In this document: in pieces, positions 54,559-61,640 of the stretch
How the letters are laid out: the number at the start of each line of letters is the position of its first letter
Numbering within the stretch: position 1 is the first letter of the stretch
Assembly: GCA_025463925.1 (NCBI GenBank)
Contig: JAODBK010000067.1
Coordinates: 19,609-83,608 of the forward strand
Direction: 5' to 3'
Length of the DNA: 64,000 nt
From: Acidimicrobiales bacterium
GTDB taxonomy: Bacteria; Actinomycetota; Acidimicrobiia; Acidimicrobiales; AC-14
Notes under the pieces: generated by a model
What the model was told of the DNA's origin: nothing
Seen by the model: the letters and a program-made list of their open reading frames with translations, nothing else
Databases searched by the model: none
Made by a program: the position numbers and the translations under genes

Positions 54559-56139
54559 GCGAGCGTCACGCAGGAATCGCCGGCCCGTCCGTCAAAGGCT
54601 CATGCTGTGACAGAGACCCCTCCGGGCTCATCAGATGTGTGCAAGCAAGTCGGTGTGGCGATGGGCAACCGCATCGGCCTTGCCCACCTCGGCGGGGTCG
54701 CGCTGGCGGTCGTATCGGGCGCACTCACGAACGCCAATCTCCGAGGCCACACGATGGCCACCCCCGACGTCGTGGCACTCGCGCTCTACCTCCCGATCGC
54801 CATGGTCGTCTGCGGGGTCCGCAGCCATCACATCTACTGCCGCGCGACGGATTGGCTTGCCGAAGGACGTCCACCGTCGCCGTCAGAGCAAAGGGGAGTC
54901 CTCTCGCTTCCGTTGCGCGAAGCACTCGAAGGTCTGCTGCCATGGATCGCGGCCGCGGTCATCTGGGGACTCCTCGACGGGGTGTATGAGCACAGCGGGC
55001 TGGCGTTCACGCTGCGGACCTCACTGTCGATCGGCCTCGGCGGCCTGGCGGCCAGCGCGATCGCGTATCTCCTCGCAGAACGGGTCCTTCGGCCGGTGTT
55101 CGCGCTCGCCTTGGCCGGCGACGTACCCGAGCGGGCCGGCTCGCTCGGGGTTCGGGCCAAGCTGTTGTTGTCGTGGGCGCTGGGCTGTGACGTGTTCCTC
55201 GTCAGCATTGGGCTGACCTTCCTCGGGCGACCGGCCAACCGGCCGCCGAGCGCGGCGGCCATCTGGTTCCTCGTGGCCAGCGGCCTGGTTGCGGGGTTCA
55301 TCGTGCTGTACGTCGCCGCCAACTCGCTGGCCGACCCACTGCGGCAGCTCCGCCACGCGGTTGATCGCGTCCAGCGCGGCGACCTCGACGTCGATGTCAG
55401 CGTCGACGACGCCGGGGAGCTCGGATTGCTCCAGGCCGGGTTCAATCACATGGTTGTGGGCCTGCGCGAGCGTGGCCGCCTCCAAGACCTGTTCGGCCGC
55501 CACGTCGGCACCGAGGTCGCCCAGCAGGCACTCGCGGCGGGCGTTGCCCTCGGCGGTGAGCGCCGAGAGGTCAGCGTGCTGTTCGTGGACTTGATTGGCT
55601 CGACGACGCTGGCCCAGACCCGCGCACCCGACCAGGTGGTGGCGATGCTCAATCGGCTTTTCGGGGTGATTGTGCGGGCCGTCGATGCCGAGGGCGGGTG
55701 GGTGAACAAGTTCCAAGGCGACGGCGCGTTGTGCGTGTTCGGCGCGCCCGCGGATCAGCCGGACCACGCCCGGCGGGCGTTGCGAGCAGCACGAACCATT
55801 CGCCGGGAGTTGCTGGCGCTGGCGGCAACGCAGACCGGCCTTGATGCGGCCATCGGCGTCTCGGCCGGCGAGGTCGTCGCTGGCAACATCGGTGCCGAGG
55901 ACCGCTACGAGTACACCGTGACCGGTGACCCGGTGAACGAGGCCGCTCGTCTCACCGAGGAGGCCAAGACCCACCTCGGTCGTGTTCTCGCGAGTGAGGA
56001 GGCGGTGGCCCGGTCCGCTGGCGAGGCGCAGAGCTGGGTTGTCGTAGACGAGGTCACACTCCGCGGGCGCGCCCTGGCCACACTGGTCTTTGAGCCGAAT
56101 GGCTACGAAGCGGTGCGCACCGAAGTCACGAGCGCATAG
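54556..56139 (+). CDS. Membrane adenylate cyclase with HAMP domain
   Basis: 527 residues from the GTG at 54556; GTG 54607 or ATG 54661 are likelier since the first lies in a repeat. About six helices span residues 40-255, then a HAMP domain (250-305: NSLADPLRQLRHAVDRVQRG). The class III cyclase domain (335-510) has metal aspartates D345 (FVDLIGST) and D389 (NKFQGDG), adenine-selecting K385 and D458 (VTGDPVNEAARL), and N461/R465. All catalytic residues are intact, so cAMP production is expected. Same layout as mycobacterial Rv1318c-Rv1320c/Rv3645. Confidence 0.9.
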   Translation: MASVTQESPARPSKAHAVTETPPGSSDVCKQVGVAMGNRIGLAHLGGVALAVVSGALTNANLRGHTMATPDVVALALYLPIAMVVCGVRSHHIYCRATDWLAEGRPPSPSEQRGVLSLPLREALEGLLPWIAAAVIWGLLDGVYEHSGLAFTLRTSLSIGLGGLAASAIAYLLAERVLRPVFALALAGDVPERAGSLGVRAKLLLSWALGCDVFLVSIGLTFLGRPANRPPSAAAIWFLVASGLVAGFIVLYVAANSLADPLRQLRHAVDRVQRGDLDVDVSVDDAGELGLLQAGFNHMVVGLRERGRLQDLFGRHVGTEVAQQALAAGVALGGERREVSVLFVDLIGSTTLAQTRAPDQVVAMLNRLFGVIVRAVDAEGGWVNKFQGDGALCVFGAPADQPDHARRALRAARTIRRELLALAATQTGLDAAIGVSAGEVVAGNIGAEDRYEYTVTGDPVNEAARLTEEAKTHLGRVLASEEAVARSAGEAQSWVVVDEVTLRGRALATLVFEPNGYEAVRTEVTSA

Positions 56140-56147
56140 GCACGAAC

Positions 56148-56180
56148 GCGCGCACTCGTTCGGCATGTTTGCGAGCGGGT
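56148..56180 (+). repeat. Island repeat, copy 8
   Basis: GCGCGCACTCG, TTCGGCATG, TTTGCGAGCGGGT, 8 bp after the cyclase stop. More diverged than most copies. Confidence 0.45.
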
Positions 56181-56235
56181 CCAACGGTCGTCATAGATCG
56201 GGTACATCTGGGCCGCTGCGACCGGCCCGTTGCCG

Positions 56236-56776
56236 TTACGAGCAGGTGAACTTCATGTGCTGCATGTTCGCCGTGGTCAAGTTGAGGTTGTTCGTGGTCG
56301 TGTGCCCGTCAGCGTGGATGGCGAGACGGCCAAGGGCACCTGTCCCGCGGTAGTCGAGCGTGACGCCGCACTCGCTTTGCGCTGTGGGTGGAGTATTCGG
56401 CGGGCAGACGCCGCCGTTGTTGCCATCGCCACCCAGAAGTGCAGGAACCCCGTGTAGAGCGTTGTCCCGCCCTGGGAGAAGACGGCGGTGCCGGTGGCGT
56501 TCACACCGCCCCAACTTCCGTTGGCGTTCTGGGTGCCGGAGAAGACCGCCGTGCGCTGACATGGTTGAGGGACAGCGCTGGGCGTGAATGGGCAGTTGGC
56601 AGGCAGGACCGGCCCCGGTCCGCCGTGGCCTCCGAGGACGGATTCAAGAGCGTGGCGCTTCCGTGGCTCGCGGCCGAAGATGCAGTCGCCATCTGTGCCG
56701 AAGGCCCAAGCACGCCGACGCACGCGACCACACTGGCCGCCACCAAGCGGATTACTGACCTTGCCGAACATCTCAC
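56236..56776 (-). pseudogene. Frameshifted secreted protein gene
   Basis: Three consecutive frames on the minus strand join into one sensible protein. Frame A (from ATG 56776) encodes a signal peptide, VIRLVAASVVACVGVLG, followed by SAQMATA. Frame B continues with PANCPFTPSAVPQPCQRTAV, then FSGTQNANGSWGGVNATGTA and LYTGFLHFW. Frame C ends with NNGGVCPPNTPPTAQSECGV, LDYRGTGALG and MKFTCS before a stop. Two frameshifts are needed, so the gene is broken or the assembly has indels here. The product would be a Cys-containing secreted beta-rich protein of about 170 residues; no family recognised. Confidence 0.6.
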
Positions 56777-56917
56777 CCTCGACTACGCGGCGTTCGTGGC
56801 CAGCCATTGGGTCAATGTCGCGCCGCGGTCGGTCGCTCGGGAGCGGCATGTTGCGATCGGGTGCGGCATCCTCGATCCGTGCGGCAGAGTCTGTCGTCGG
56901 GAGCGGTCCCTCGCTGG

Positions 56918-57229
56918 GTGCACGTCTACGCGGCCGCAGTCCTCGCGCTGTGGACGGTCGCTCTGGCGACTGGCGAGAACAATGCGTGGACCGTCGTGGC
57001 CTTCGTCGCGGCGCTCCCAGCAGCGCCGTTCGTCGAGGTCACGCTCCTTCTAATCTTCGCGATCCTCGGTTTCGACCCGACGAGCGCTGCGCCGCGTTGG
57101 CAGAACGCGGTTGAAGCGGTCGTGGTTGTTGTGGGCATGACGGCCGGGGCAACCGCAGACGCGCTCATTTTCCTTTCGATCGCCAAGGCGGTCCGGCTGC
57201 GTCGGTCTCCTGCGACCCCGCCTGACTAG
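56918..57229 (+). CDS. Small membrane protein
   Basis: 103 residues if the GTG at 56918 is used; a longer frame from a TTG at 56807 has an unconvincing lead. Three hydrophobic stretches: VYAAAVLALWTVALATG, then WTVVAFVAALPAAPFVEVTL, and AVEAVVVVVGMTAGATADAL. An acidic residue lies inside the second. No family recognised. It precedes the pilin gene on the same strand. Confidence 0.5.
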   Translation: MHVYAAAVLALWTVALATGENNAWTVVAFVAALPAAPFVEVTLLLIFAILGFDPTSAAPRWQNAVEAVVVVVGMTAGATADALIFLSIAKAVRLRRSPATPPD

Positions 57230-57342
57230 CGGTGTCACCGTTCGTGCGGTACTCGCCTTTTGGTGCGATCGACCCTGTTGCGCGCCACCAACGAGGTGCC
57301 AAGGTCGCGTCATCGGGGTTTTGCCGATCGCAGGGGAGAACG

Positions 57343-57525
57343 GTGACGACATTTTCGATTTTGTGGTGTCAGCTCGCGGCTCGCGTTGACCGCGGCGAGG
57401 ATGGTGCAAGCCTCGTCGAGTACGCCTTCCTGGTGGGCCTCATCGCGATGGTCGCGCTGAGCGCGGTCTCGTTCTTCGGCGCGAGCCTCAACAACTTGCT
57501 GAACAACATCGGCAGCGCGATCTAA
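57343..57525 (+). CDS. Flp-type pilin (orphan)
   Basis: 60 residues from the GTG at 57343, chosen because AGGGGAGA (57332-57339) is a strong ribosome site just upstream; the frame runs back to 57232 without need. Prepilin site is RGEDG|ASLVEYA: cleavage after Gly leaves Glu at +5 and Tyr at +6, the Flp signature, followed by the hydrophobic stretch FLVGLIAMVALSAVSFFG and ASLNNLLNNIGSAI. No tadA, tadB, tadC, prepilin peptidase or cpaB-like gene is nearby, so assembly would depend on genes elsewhere. Confidence 0.85.
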   Translation: MTTFSILWCQLAARVDRGEDGASLVEYAFLVGLIAMVALSAVSFFGASLNNLLNNIGSAI

Positions 57526-57606
57526 GCCGAGCGCCGCTGTTTGATGACCGAGACCGGCGCATTGAACCGATGCGTCCGCTCACCCAGCACGTCTTGCCCG
57601 GTCACT

Positions 57607-57676
57607 CAACCATCGTGCCGCGATGACGATGTCCATTGCTCGCTACCTCTGGTTCAGATAGCGCATCGCGGCCTGT
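57607..57676. repeat. Imperfect palindrome containing island repeat copy 9
   Basis: GTGCCGCGATG (57616-57626) is complementary to CATCGCGGCC (57664-57673) apart from the last pair. The second arm is the repeat block ATAGCGCATCGCGGC, and the first arm is an inverted copy with CTACC and ATCG elements. So here the repeat exists as an inverted pair able to fold into a hairpin. No T-run follows. Confidence 0.45.
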
Positions 57677-57828
57677 ACTGCTACGGCGCTGTCGTAGGAC
57701 CTGGCGGTAGCGAGCAAGCGGGCGAAGTGAGTCCTCTCAAACCCGCGAACGATCCGATCGAGGTCGGGACTCAACCGCTTCACCAGGTGCGCGATATTTC
57801 CGGACCTCGGTAGCGCACTACTTCGCAT
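57643..57828 (-). CDS. Possible small protein (uncertain)
   Basis: A 61-codon minus-strand frame from ATG 57828, itself in repeat copy 10. The middle part, HLVKRLSPDLDRIVRGFERT followed by HFARLLATARSYDSAVA, looks like natural helical protein, but no family or ribosome site is evident and the rest is repeat-derived. It may be the tail of a lost gene. Confidence 0.25.
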   Translation of the reverse strand: MRSSALPRSGNIAHLVKRLSPDLDRIVRGFERTHFARLLATARSYDSAVAVQAAMRYLNQR

Positions 57829-57842
57829 CACAACTCGGATGG
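57809..57842 (+). repeat. Island repeat, copy 10
   Basis: GGTAGCGCACTAC, TTCGCATCACAACTCGGATGG: the fullest copy. A GTGCGCG box 20 bp upstream (57787-57793) pairs with its GCGCAC. Confidence 0.7.
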
Positions 57843-57867
57843 CTTGGGGCAGTTTGTTATCGTGCCC

Positions 57868-58245
57868 GTGGTGACTCGAACTGGCGTCGAGGGTCGCGTC
57901 AGGACCATCTGCATGGCGCTGCCTGGGGTCACCGAGCGGCCAAGTCACGGCGCACCGGCGTTCTTCGTCGGAAAGCAGTTCGTGATGCTCTGGCCCAACG
58001 GCCATCACGACCATGAGTTCCCGCACCTGTGGTGTGCCGCACCGCCCGGCGCTCAGGAGGAGCTGTTGCGCACCGAACCGGAACGGTTCTTCCGTCCGCC
58101 ATACGTTGGCGGACGCGGCTGGCTCGGTGTTCGCCTCGACGCCGATGTTGAATGGGGCGAAGTCGCCGCGATTTGCGAGGAGGCGTTCCGGACAGTTGCA
58201 CCCAAGAAGGTCCTGGCCGCGTTCGACGCCGCCCGAACGGACTGA
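57868..58245 (+). CDS. MmcQ/YjbR family protein
   Basis: 125 residues from a GTG at 57868 (57871 and a TTG at 57844 are alternatives). The fold is recognised from ICMALPGVTERPSHGAPAFF, MLWPNG, RFFRPPYVGGRGWLGVRLD and EEAFRTVAPKKVLAAF, the classic YjbR pattern (LPG..E...G.P.F, P.Y.G..GW.G..LD). These CyaY-like proteins are called DNA-binding but their role is unclear. The family is frequent cargo of cassette arrays. Bounded by repeat copies 10 and 11. Confidence 0.85.
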   Translation: MVTRTGVEGRVRTICMALPGVTERPSHGAPAFFVGKQFVMLWPNGHHDHEFPHLWCAAPPGAQEELLRTEPERFFRPPYVGGRGWLGVRLDADVEWGEVAAICEEAFRTVAPKKVLAAFDAARTD

Positions 58246-58270
58246 CCGGCCTCGAACGCCGGGACATCAG

Positions 58271-58297
58271 AAGCGCACCGCAGCACAACGCGGATGG
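58271..58297 (+). repeat. Island repeat, copy 11
   Basis: AAGCGCACCGCAGCACAACG then CGGATGG, 25 bp after the YjbR stop and 20 bp before the next gene. Confidence 0.6.
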
Positions 58298-58316
58298 CCT
58301 GCGCACCGGTCGGACG

Positions 58317-58658
58317 ATGGTGCCCATGGCCTGGTGTCCGAAGTGCGGCGCGGAGTATCGGCCTGGTTCTCCGTCGGTTCCGACTGTCGTGTCCTGCTGG
58401 TGGACCAGCCACCCATCCCGGAGGGTGAACACCCATCGACCAACCAGTTCGCCGGTCGCATCGTTGAACTCGCCCGCGTGCCCCGCATGGAAGCCGACGT
58501 ACTCGTCGCTCGCCTCCGGGCCGAGGGACTGCGAGCTTCGTCCTATGGGTCTGACACCGTCTACGGGTCCGTCACCTTCCCAGGGCGTGCCCGTCCTTGT
58601 TACTGAAGACGACCTTGAGGCTGCCACCGCGGCCCTGAACGACGCGCCCTCCGCCTAG
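58317..58658 (+). pseudogene. Zinc-ribbon/DUF2007-like gene with two frameshifts
   Basis: The start frame (ATG 58317 or 58326) reads MAWCPKCGAEYRPG. Sense then passes to another frame: SDCRVLLVDQPPIPEGEH, RIVELARVPRMEADVLVARL then RAEGLRASSYGSDTVYG and SVTFPG. It then returns to the first frame for VPVLVTEDDLEAATAALND before the TAG stop. Joined, this is a normal zinc ribbon plus DUF2007-like domain (AEVLVARLRAEGI pattern). Two compensating indels, near 58365 and 58578, break it. The stop lies in TCCGCCTAGCG, shared with the manB stop. Confidence 0.7.
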
Positions 58659-58684
58659 CGCATCGCGGCATGTCACTTATCGCG
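58654..58684 (+). repeat. Island repeat, copy 12
   Basis: CCTAGCGCATCGCGGCATG then TCACTTATCGCG. It carries the stop codon of the preceding gene. CCGCG at 58627-58631 and GCGC at 58643-58646 upstream can pair with it. Confidence 0.5.
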
Positions 58685-59666
58685 TGCTGTGGACTTGGCT
58701 GAGTGGGACCTCGCCGATCCCTTTGAGCGCGACGTTGCCGAGTGGGGTGAGACTGAATCGAGGATCGCCGGCGAGTGCGTGAGCGGCTGCGTCATCGACC
58801 ACGACCTCACCGCTGCGGGCGACGCCGGTGACACGGCTCGCGAGGTTGACGGTCGGTCCGTAGCAGTCGCCTTGGCGTATCAGTACTGGACCGAGCGCGA
58901 CACCGACCCGCAGCGGCGGGACGTCGTCGCCTTCGATCACGCAGAGCTGCAGGGCCAGCTCGACCGCGGCGGCCGCGGTGTCGAAGAGGAACATGACCTC
59001 GTCACCGATGGTCTTGATGACACGTCCACCACGCTCGGCGATCAGGTCGAACGCCCGCTGCTCAAAGCTGACGATGACCCTGGTCAGCTCCTGAGGTGAC
59101 CAGCCCTGTGAGAGCTCGGTGAAACCGGTGAGGTCCGCGAACCCGACCGCGAGGGTCGGTTGGCCGGCGCCTTGTGTCTCGTCGTGCAGCGCCGCCCGGC
59201 GGTAGATCGCCGCGACCAGTTGCGCACGCAACAGCGACATCAACAGCCGCTCGATACGACCGACATCAACGCCGGCCATCTCTCCGAGGGCTTGGTGGTC
59301 AGACTGACCGGCGGTCCGATGGTGATCCCACATCTCGTCGACGAACACCTCGGCGATACGCCCTAGCGACGAACTGATCACCCTGGCTTCGTGCAGCGTG
59401 TACTCCGACAATTGGGTGCCGTCAGCGACAAGCGTGCGGATCATCGCAACGTCGCCCTCGCTGAAGCGCTTCTCGTCCGATGTCATGCCCGCGAAGCCGA
59501 GAGCGAGCCACAACCGCGCGAGATCATCGGGCTGAGTCCCGGTGCGCTCCGCCAGCTCGCGATGGTCATATACACGCTCGCCCGGAAGCAAGAATCGCTC
59601 CGCCGCGAGTGCCAGCAGCGTGCCGTTGGCCTCAGCCGCCGCCACCTCCGGTTCGGTGACCCCCAA
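58677..59666 (-). CDS. Class III adenylate cyclase with N-terminal regulatory domain (Rv1264-like)
   Basis: 329 residues from a TTG at 59666; protein-like sequence (ITEIRDVLAQLG) continues upstream in frame to a TAG near 59700, so a non-standard ATT start is possible. Residues 1-165 are helical and resemble the autoinhibitory domain of pH-responsive Rv1264 (LAERTGTQPDDLARLWLALG, FSEGDVAMIRTL, HEARVISSSLGRIAEVFVDE). The cyclase domain has D178 (FADLTGFTEL), K218 and D222 (IKTIGDEVMF), D267, N274 and R278 (GDCYGPTVNLASR), all intact. cAMP output controlled by an intramolecular switch is expected. Confidence 0.88.
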   Translation of the reverse strand: MGVTEPEVAAAEANGTLLALAAERFLLPGERVYDHRELAERTGTQPDDLARLWLALGFAGMTSDEKRFSEGDVAMIRTLVADGTQLSEYTLHEARVISSSLGRIAEVFVDEMWDHHRTAGQSDHQALGEMAGVDVGRIERLLMSLLRAQLVAAIYRRAALHDETQGAGQPTLAVGFADLTGFTELSQGWSPQELTRVIVSFEQRAFDLIAERGGRVIKTIGDEVMFLFDTAAAAVELALQLCVIEGDDVPPLRVGVALGPVLIRQGDCYGPTVNLASRVTGVARSGEVVVDDAAAHALAGDPRFSLTPLGNVALKGIGEVPLSQVHSTR

Positions 59667-60279
59667 CTGAGCGAGGACATCACGAATCTCTGTAATGCCA
59701 TAACGCTACTGACCCGACCCCACACGCGTCTTCAACAGGCCACCGCGATATCGGCATCTTGCGGTTGCTGTTTCGCGCATTCGAATGGTCGTGATCGTGT
59801 CCGCGTTGTCGCAATTTCACAGCCACCCGAGCACACGAGACGCGTCGGGGATCGCCTCGGGCGCGCGCCGACACGGACCGTCCGTTGTTGCCGGCACTAG
59901 GGCGGTTCTCACCAGGCGCCGGACGGTCCGAGTCGGCTGCCCGAACCTCCTCCGCCTGAGCCGATGCTCACCAATCCACACATCCATTGCCGGAGGCGAC
60001 CGGGCCGTCGATGGTGCTCCGCGCCTTCGCTCCGCTCCGGTTCTCGCATCCCTCCGGACGAACCATCGACCACCCGCCTGCCCCGCATCAGCTCCGCGAC
60101 CTCCATGTGCATCGAACCCCGCAGCCGAGGGGCGCCGCACCCATGAACGTGGCGCAACAACCTGGCCAGCAGGCGAATCAGGGGGTCTGACTACAGTGAA
60201 CCAACTACTCGAGAAGAGCCCTCACTCGGTGGAGCTACAGCACATGAGTCTGAGGGATAAGACAGATCAAGGAACACTG
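59667..60279. other. Intergenic stretch, no gene found
   Basis: About 610 bp between the divergent cyclase and Trm112 genes. GTCGATGGT (60008-60016) and ACCATCGAC (60062-60070) are inverted repeats 45 bp apart. No coding frame with protein-like content, RNA gene or island repeat was seen. It must hold promoters for both sides. Confidence 0.4.
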
Positions 60280-60519
60280 ATGGCGCTCGATTCCCGCCTG
60301 CTCGAGATCCTGGCGTGCCCGGAGGACAAGGGCCCGCTCCTCTACTTCGCCGACGAGCGGTCGCTCTACAACCCGCGGCTCAAGCGGCGGTACGCCGTCA
60401 CCGAGGACGACATCCCCAACATGCTCATCGACGAGGCGGAGATGGTGGACGATGCCGAGCACGCCCGCCTGCTCGCCAAGGCGGAGGCCGACGGCGTGGC
60501 GCCGACGTTCGAGCAGTGA
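60280..60519 (+). CDS. Trm112-like small protein
   Basis: 79 residues from the ATG at 60280; AAGGA at 60269-60273 is a good ribosome site and rejects the long upstream frame. It opens LLEILACPEDKGPLLYF, then RLKRRYAVTEDDIPNMLIDE, the Trm112 pattern with only the first cysteine of the zinc site kept. In Actinobacteria such genes sit between manB and the SIS isomerase. Trm112 proteins activate methyltransferases; the actinobacterial version's partner is unknown. The stop overlaps the next start by 4 nt (GTGA). Confidence 0.82.
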   Translation: MALDSRLLEILACPEDKGPLLYFADERSLYNPRLKRRYAVTEDDIPNMLIDEAEMVDDAEHARLLAKAEADGVAPTFEQ

Positions 60520-61550
60520 GCGTCGCCCTCGACTCACTCGGCATGCTCGACGCGCACGCGTCGCTGCCCGAGCAGGTGGCCGCCGCCGCCGAGGCGGCGC
60601 GCGGGCTCGACCACCTCCCGCGCCACGAGGAGATCGAGAACGTCCTCGTCCTCGGCATGGGCGGCAGCGGCGTGGCCGGCGACGTCCTCGTCAGCGCCGC
60701 CGGCCCGTTCCTCCCGGTGCCGGTCGTCGTCACCAAGGGTTATGTCCCGCCGAACTTCGTCAGCGAGACCACCCTCGTCTTCGCCATCTCGGCGTCGGGC
60801 AACACCGAGGAGACGATCGAGGCGCTGAGCGAAGCTGCGGTGCAGGGCGGCCGCGTCGTCATCGTCACCCAGGGCGGCGAGCTGGCCCACCTGGCGGAGA
60901 GCTGGGGCGCGCCGATGGTGCGCGTCCCGAGCGGCATCGTCATGCCGCGCGCCGCGCTCGGCGCGGTGGCCATCCCGCCGCTCGTCATCCTCGAGGAGGT
61001 CGGGCTGTTCCCGGGGGCCTCGCAATGGATCGACCTGGCCGTCGAGCAGCTCTCGTCCCGTCGCGATCGGCTGGTGAAGCCGGGCTCGCTGGCCGAGGAG
61101 ATCGCGCACCGGCTGGCCCGCACGATCCCGCTGGTCTACGGCGACACCGGCATCGGCGGCACCGCGGCGATGCGGTGGAAGACGCAGGTGAACGAGAACG
61201 CCAAGAGCCCGGCGTTCTGGGCGCAGCATCCCGAGCTGTGCCACAACGAGATCTGCGGTTGGGGCCAGCACGGCGACCTCACCCGCCAGGCGATCTCACT
61301 CGTCAACCTCCGCCACGACTTCGAGCACCCCCAGGTGTCGCGGCGCTTCGAGCTCGTGTCCGAGCTGCTTCAGGAGGTCGTCGCCAGCGTCACCGACGTG
61401 GTGGCCGAGGGCGAGGGCCAGCTGGCGCAGCTGCTCGACCTCGTCCTCATCGGCGACCTGGTGTCGGTGCACCTAGCGCTGATGGAGGGCATCGATCCCG
61501 GGCCGATCCCCGTGCTCGAGGACCTGAAGGCGGCGCTGGCCAAGGGGTAA
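60516..61550 (+). CDS. SIS-domain phosphoglucose/phosphomannose isomerase-like protein
   Basis: 344 residues from the GTG at 60516. Two SIS domains: the first has VLVLGMGGSGVAGDVLVS and FAISASGNTEETIEAL, the classic sugar-phosphate loops; the second contains LVYGDTGIGGTAAMRWKTQV, then NENAKSPAFW and HNEICGW. This is the bifunctional PGI/PMI group (Rv3256c family), which interconverts fructose-6-P with glucose- or mannose-6-P. It would feed manB. It is translationally coupled to the Trm112-like gene. Confidence 0.85.
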   Translation: MSVALDSLGMLDAHASLPEQVAAAAEAARGLDHLPRHEEIENVLVLGMGGSGVAGDVLVSAAGPFLPVPVVVTKGYVPPNFVSETTLVFAISASGNTEETIEALSEAAVQGGRVVIVTQGGELAHLAESWGAPMVRVPSGIVMPRAALGAVAIPPLVILEEVGLFPGASQWIDLAVEQLSSRRDRLVKPGSLAEEIAHRLARTIPLVYGDTGIGGTAAMRWKTQVNENAKSPAFWAQHPELCHNEICGWGQHGDLTRQAISLVNLRHDFEHPQVSRRFELVSELLQEVVASVTDVVAEGEGQLAQLLDLVLIGDLVSVHLALMEGIDPGPIPVLEDLKAALAKG

Positions 61551-61564
61551 CATGCCGGGGTCGA

Positions 61565-61598
61565 GAGCTGACCTGAGAGGGCCGGGTGGCCCCAGCTC
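61565..61598 (+). ncRNA. Stem-loop in the ahcY leader
   Basis: GAGCTG (61565-61570) pairs with CAGCTC (61593-61598), and inside it GGGCC (61579-61583) pairs with GGCCC (61588-61592) around a GGGT loop, with an 8-nt bulge ACCTGAGA on the 5' side. It lies in the 90-nt gap before ahcY. It does not match the SAH riboswitch consensus I know. It may be a cis-regulatory structure or chance in GC-rich DNA. Confidence 0.3.
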
Positions 61599-61640
61599 GC
61601 GGCGGAAGCCCGTCCGGTCCGTTCGCGCGCGGAGGTAGCG

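Larger units (their letters stand above)
44340..58660. other. Accessory island with repeat-delimited small genes
   Basis: From the manB stop to about 58.66 kb the DNA differs from its flanks: more A/T at third codon positions, genes of unrelated function on both strands, two genes with frameshifts, a truncated IS3-type end, and a family of short repeats at gene boundaries. The same 11-mer, TCCGCCTAGCG, covers the stop codon of manB (44340-44350) and that of the last island gene (58650-58660). The flanking genes (manB; Trm112, SIS, ahcY) are core actinobacterial genes. The island boundaries are my inference. No integrase or full transposase was found inside. Confidence 0.55.

Noticed and set aside
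57541..57813. 90-codon plus-strand frame after the pilin
   Set aside because: No ribosome site or recognisable fold, and it runs through the palindromic repeat pair.
47567..58684. Classical integron attC array
   Set aside because: The repeats lack the GTTRRRY/RYYYAAC core and no integrase gene is present, so the term integron is not used for the annotation.
47567..58684. CRISPR array
   Set aside because: Repeats are separated by whole genes at irregular distances, not by short uniform spacers, and no cas gene is present.
61551..61640. SAH riboswitch before ahcY
   Set aside because: Key conserved segments of the known SAH riboswitch are absent; only a generic stem-loop is left, which I list with low confidence.
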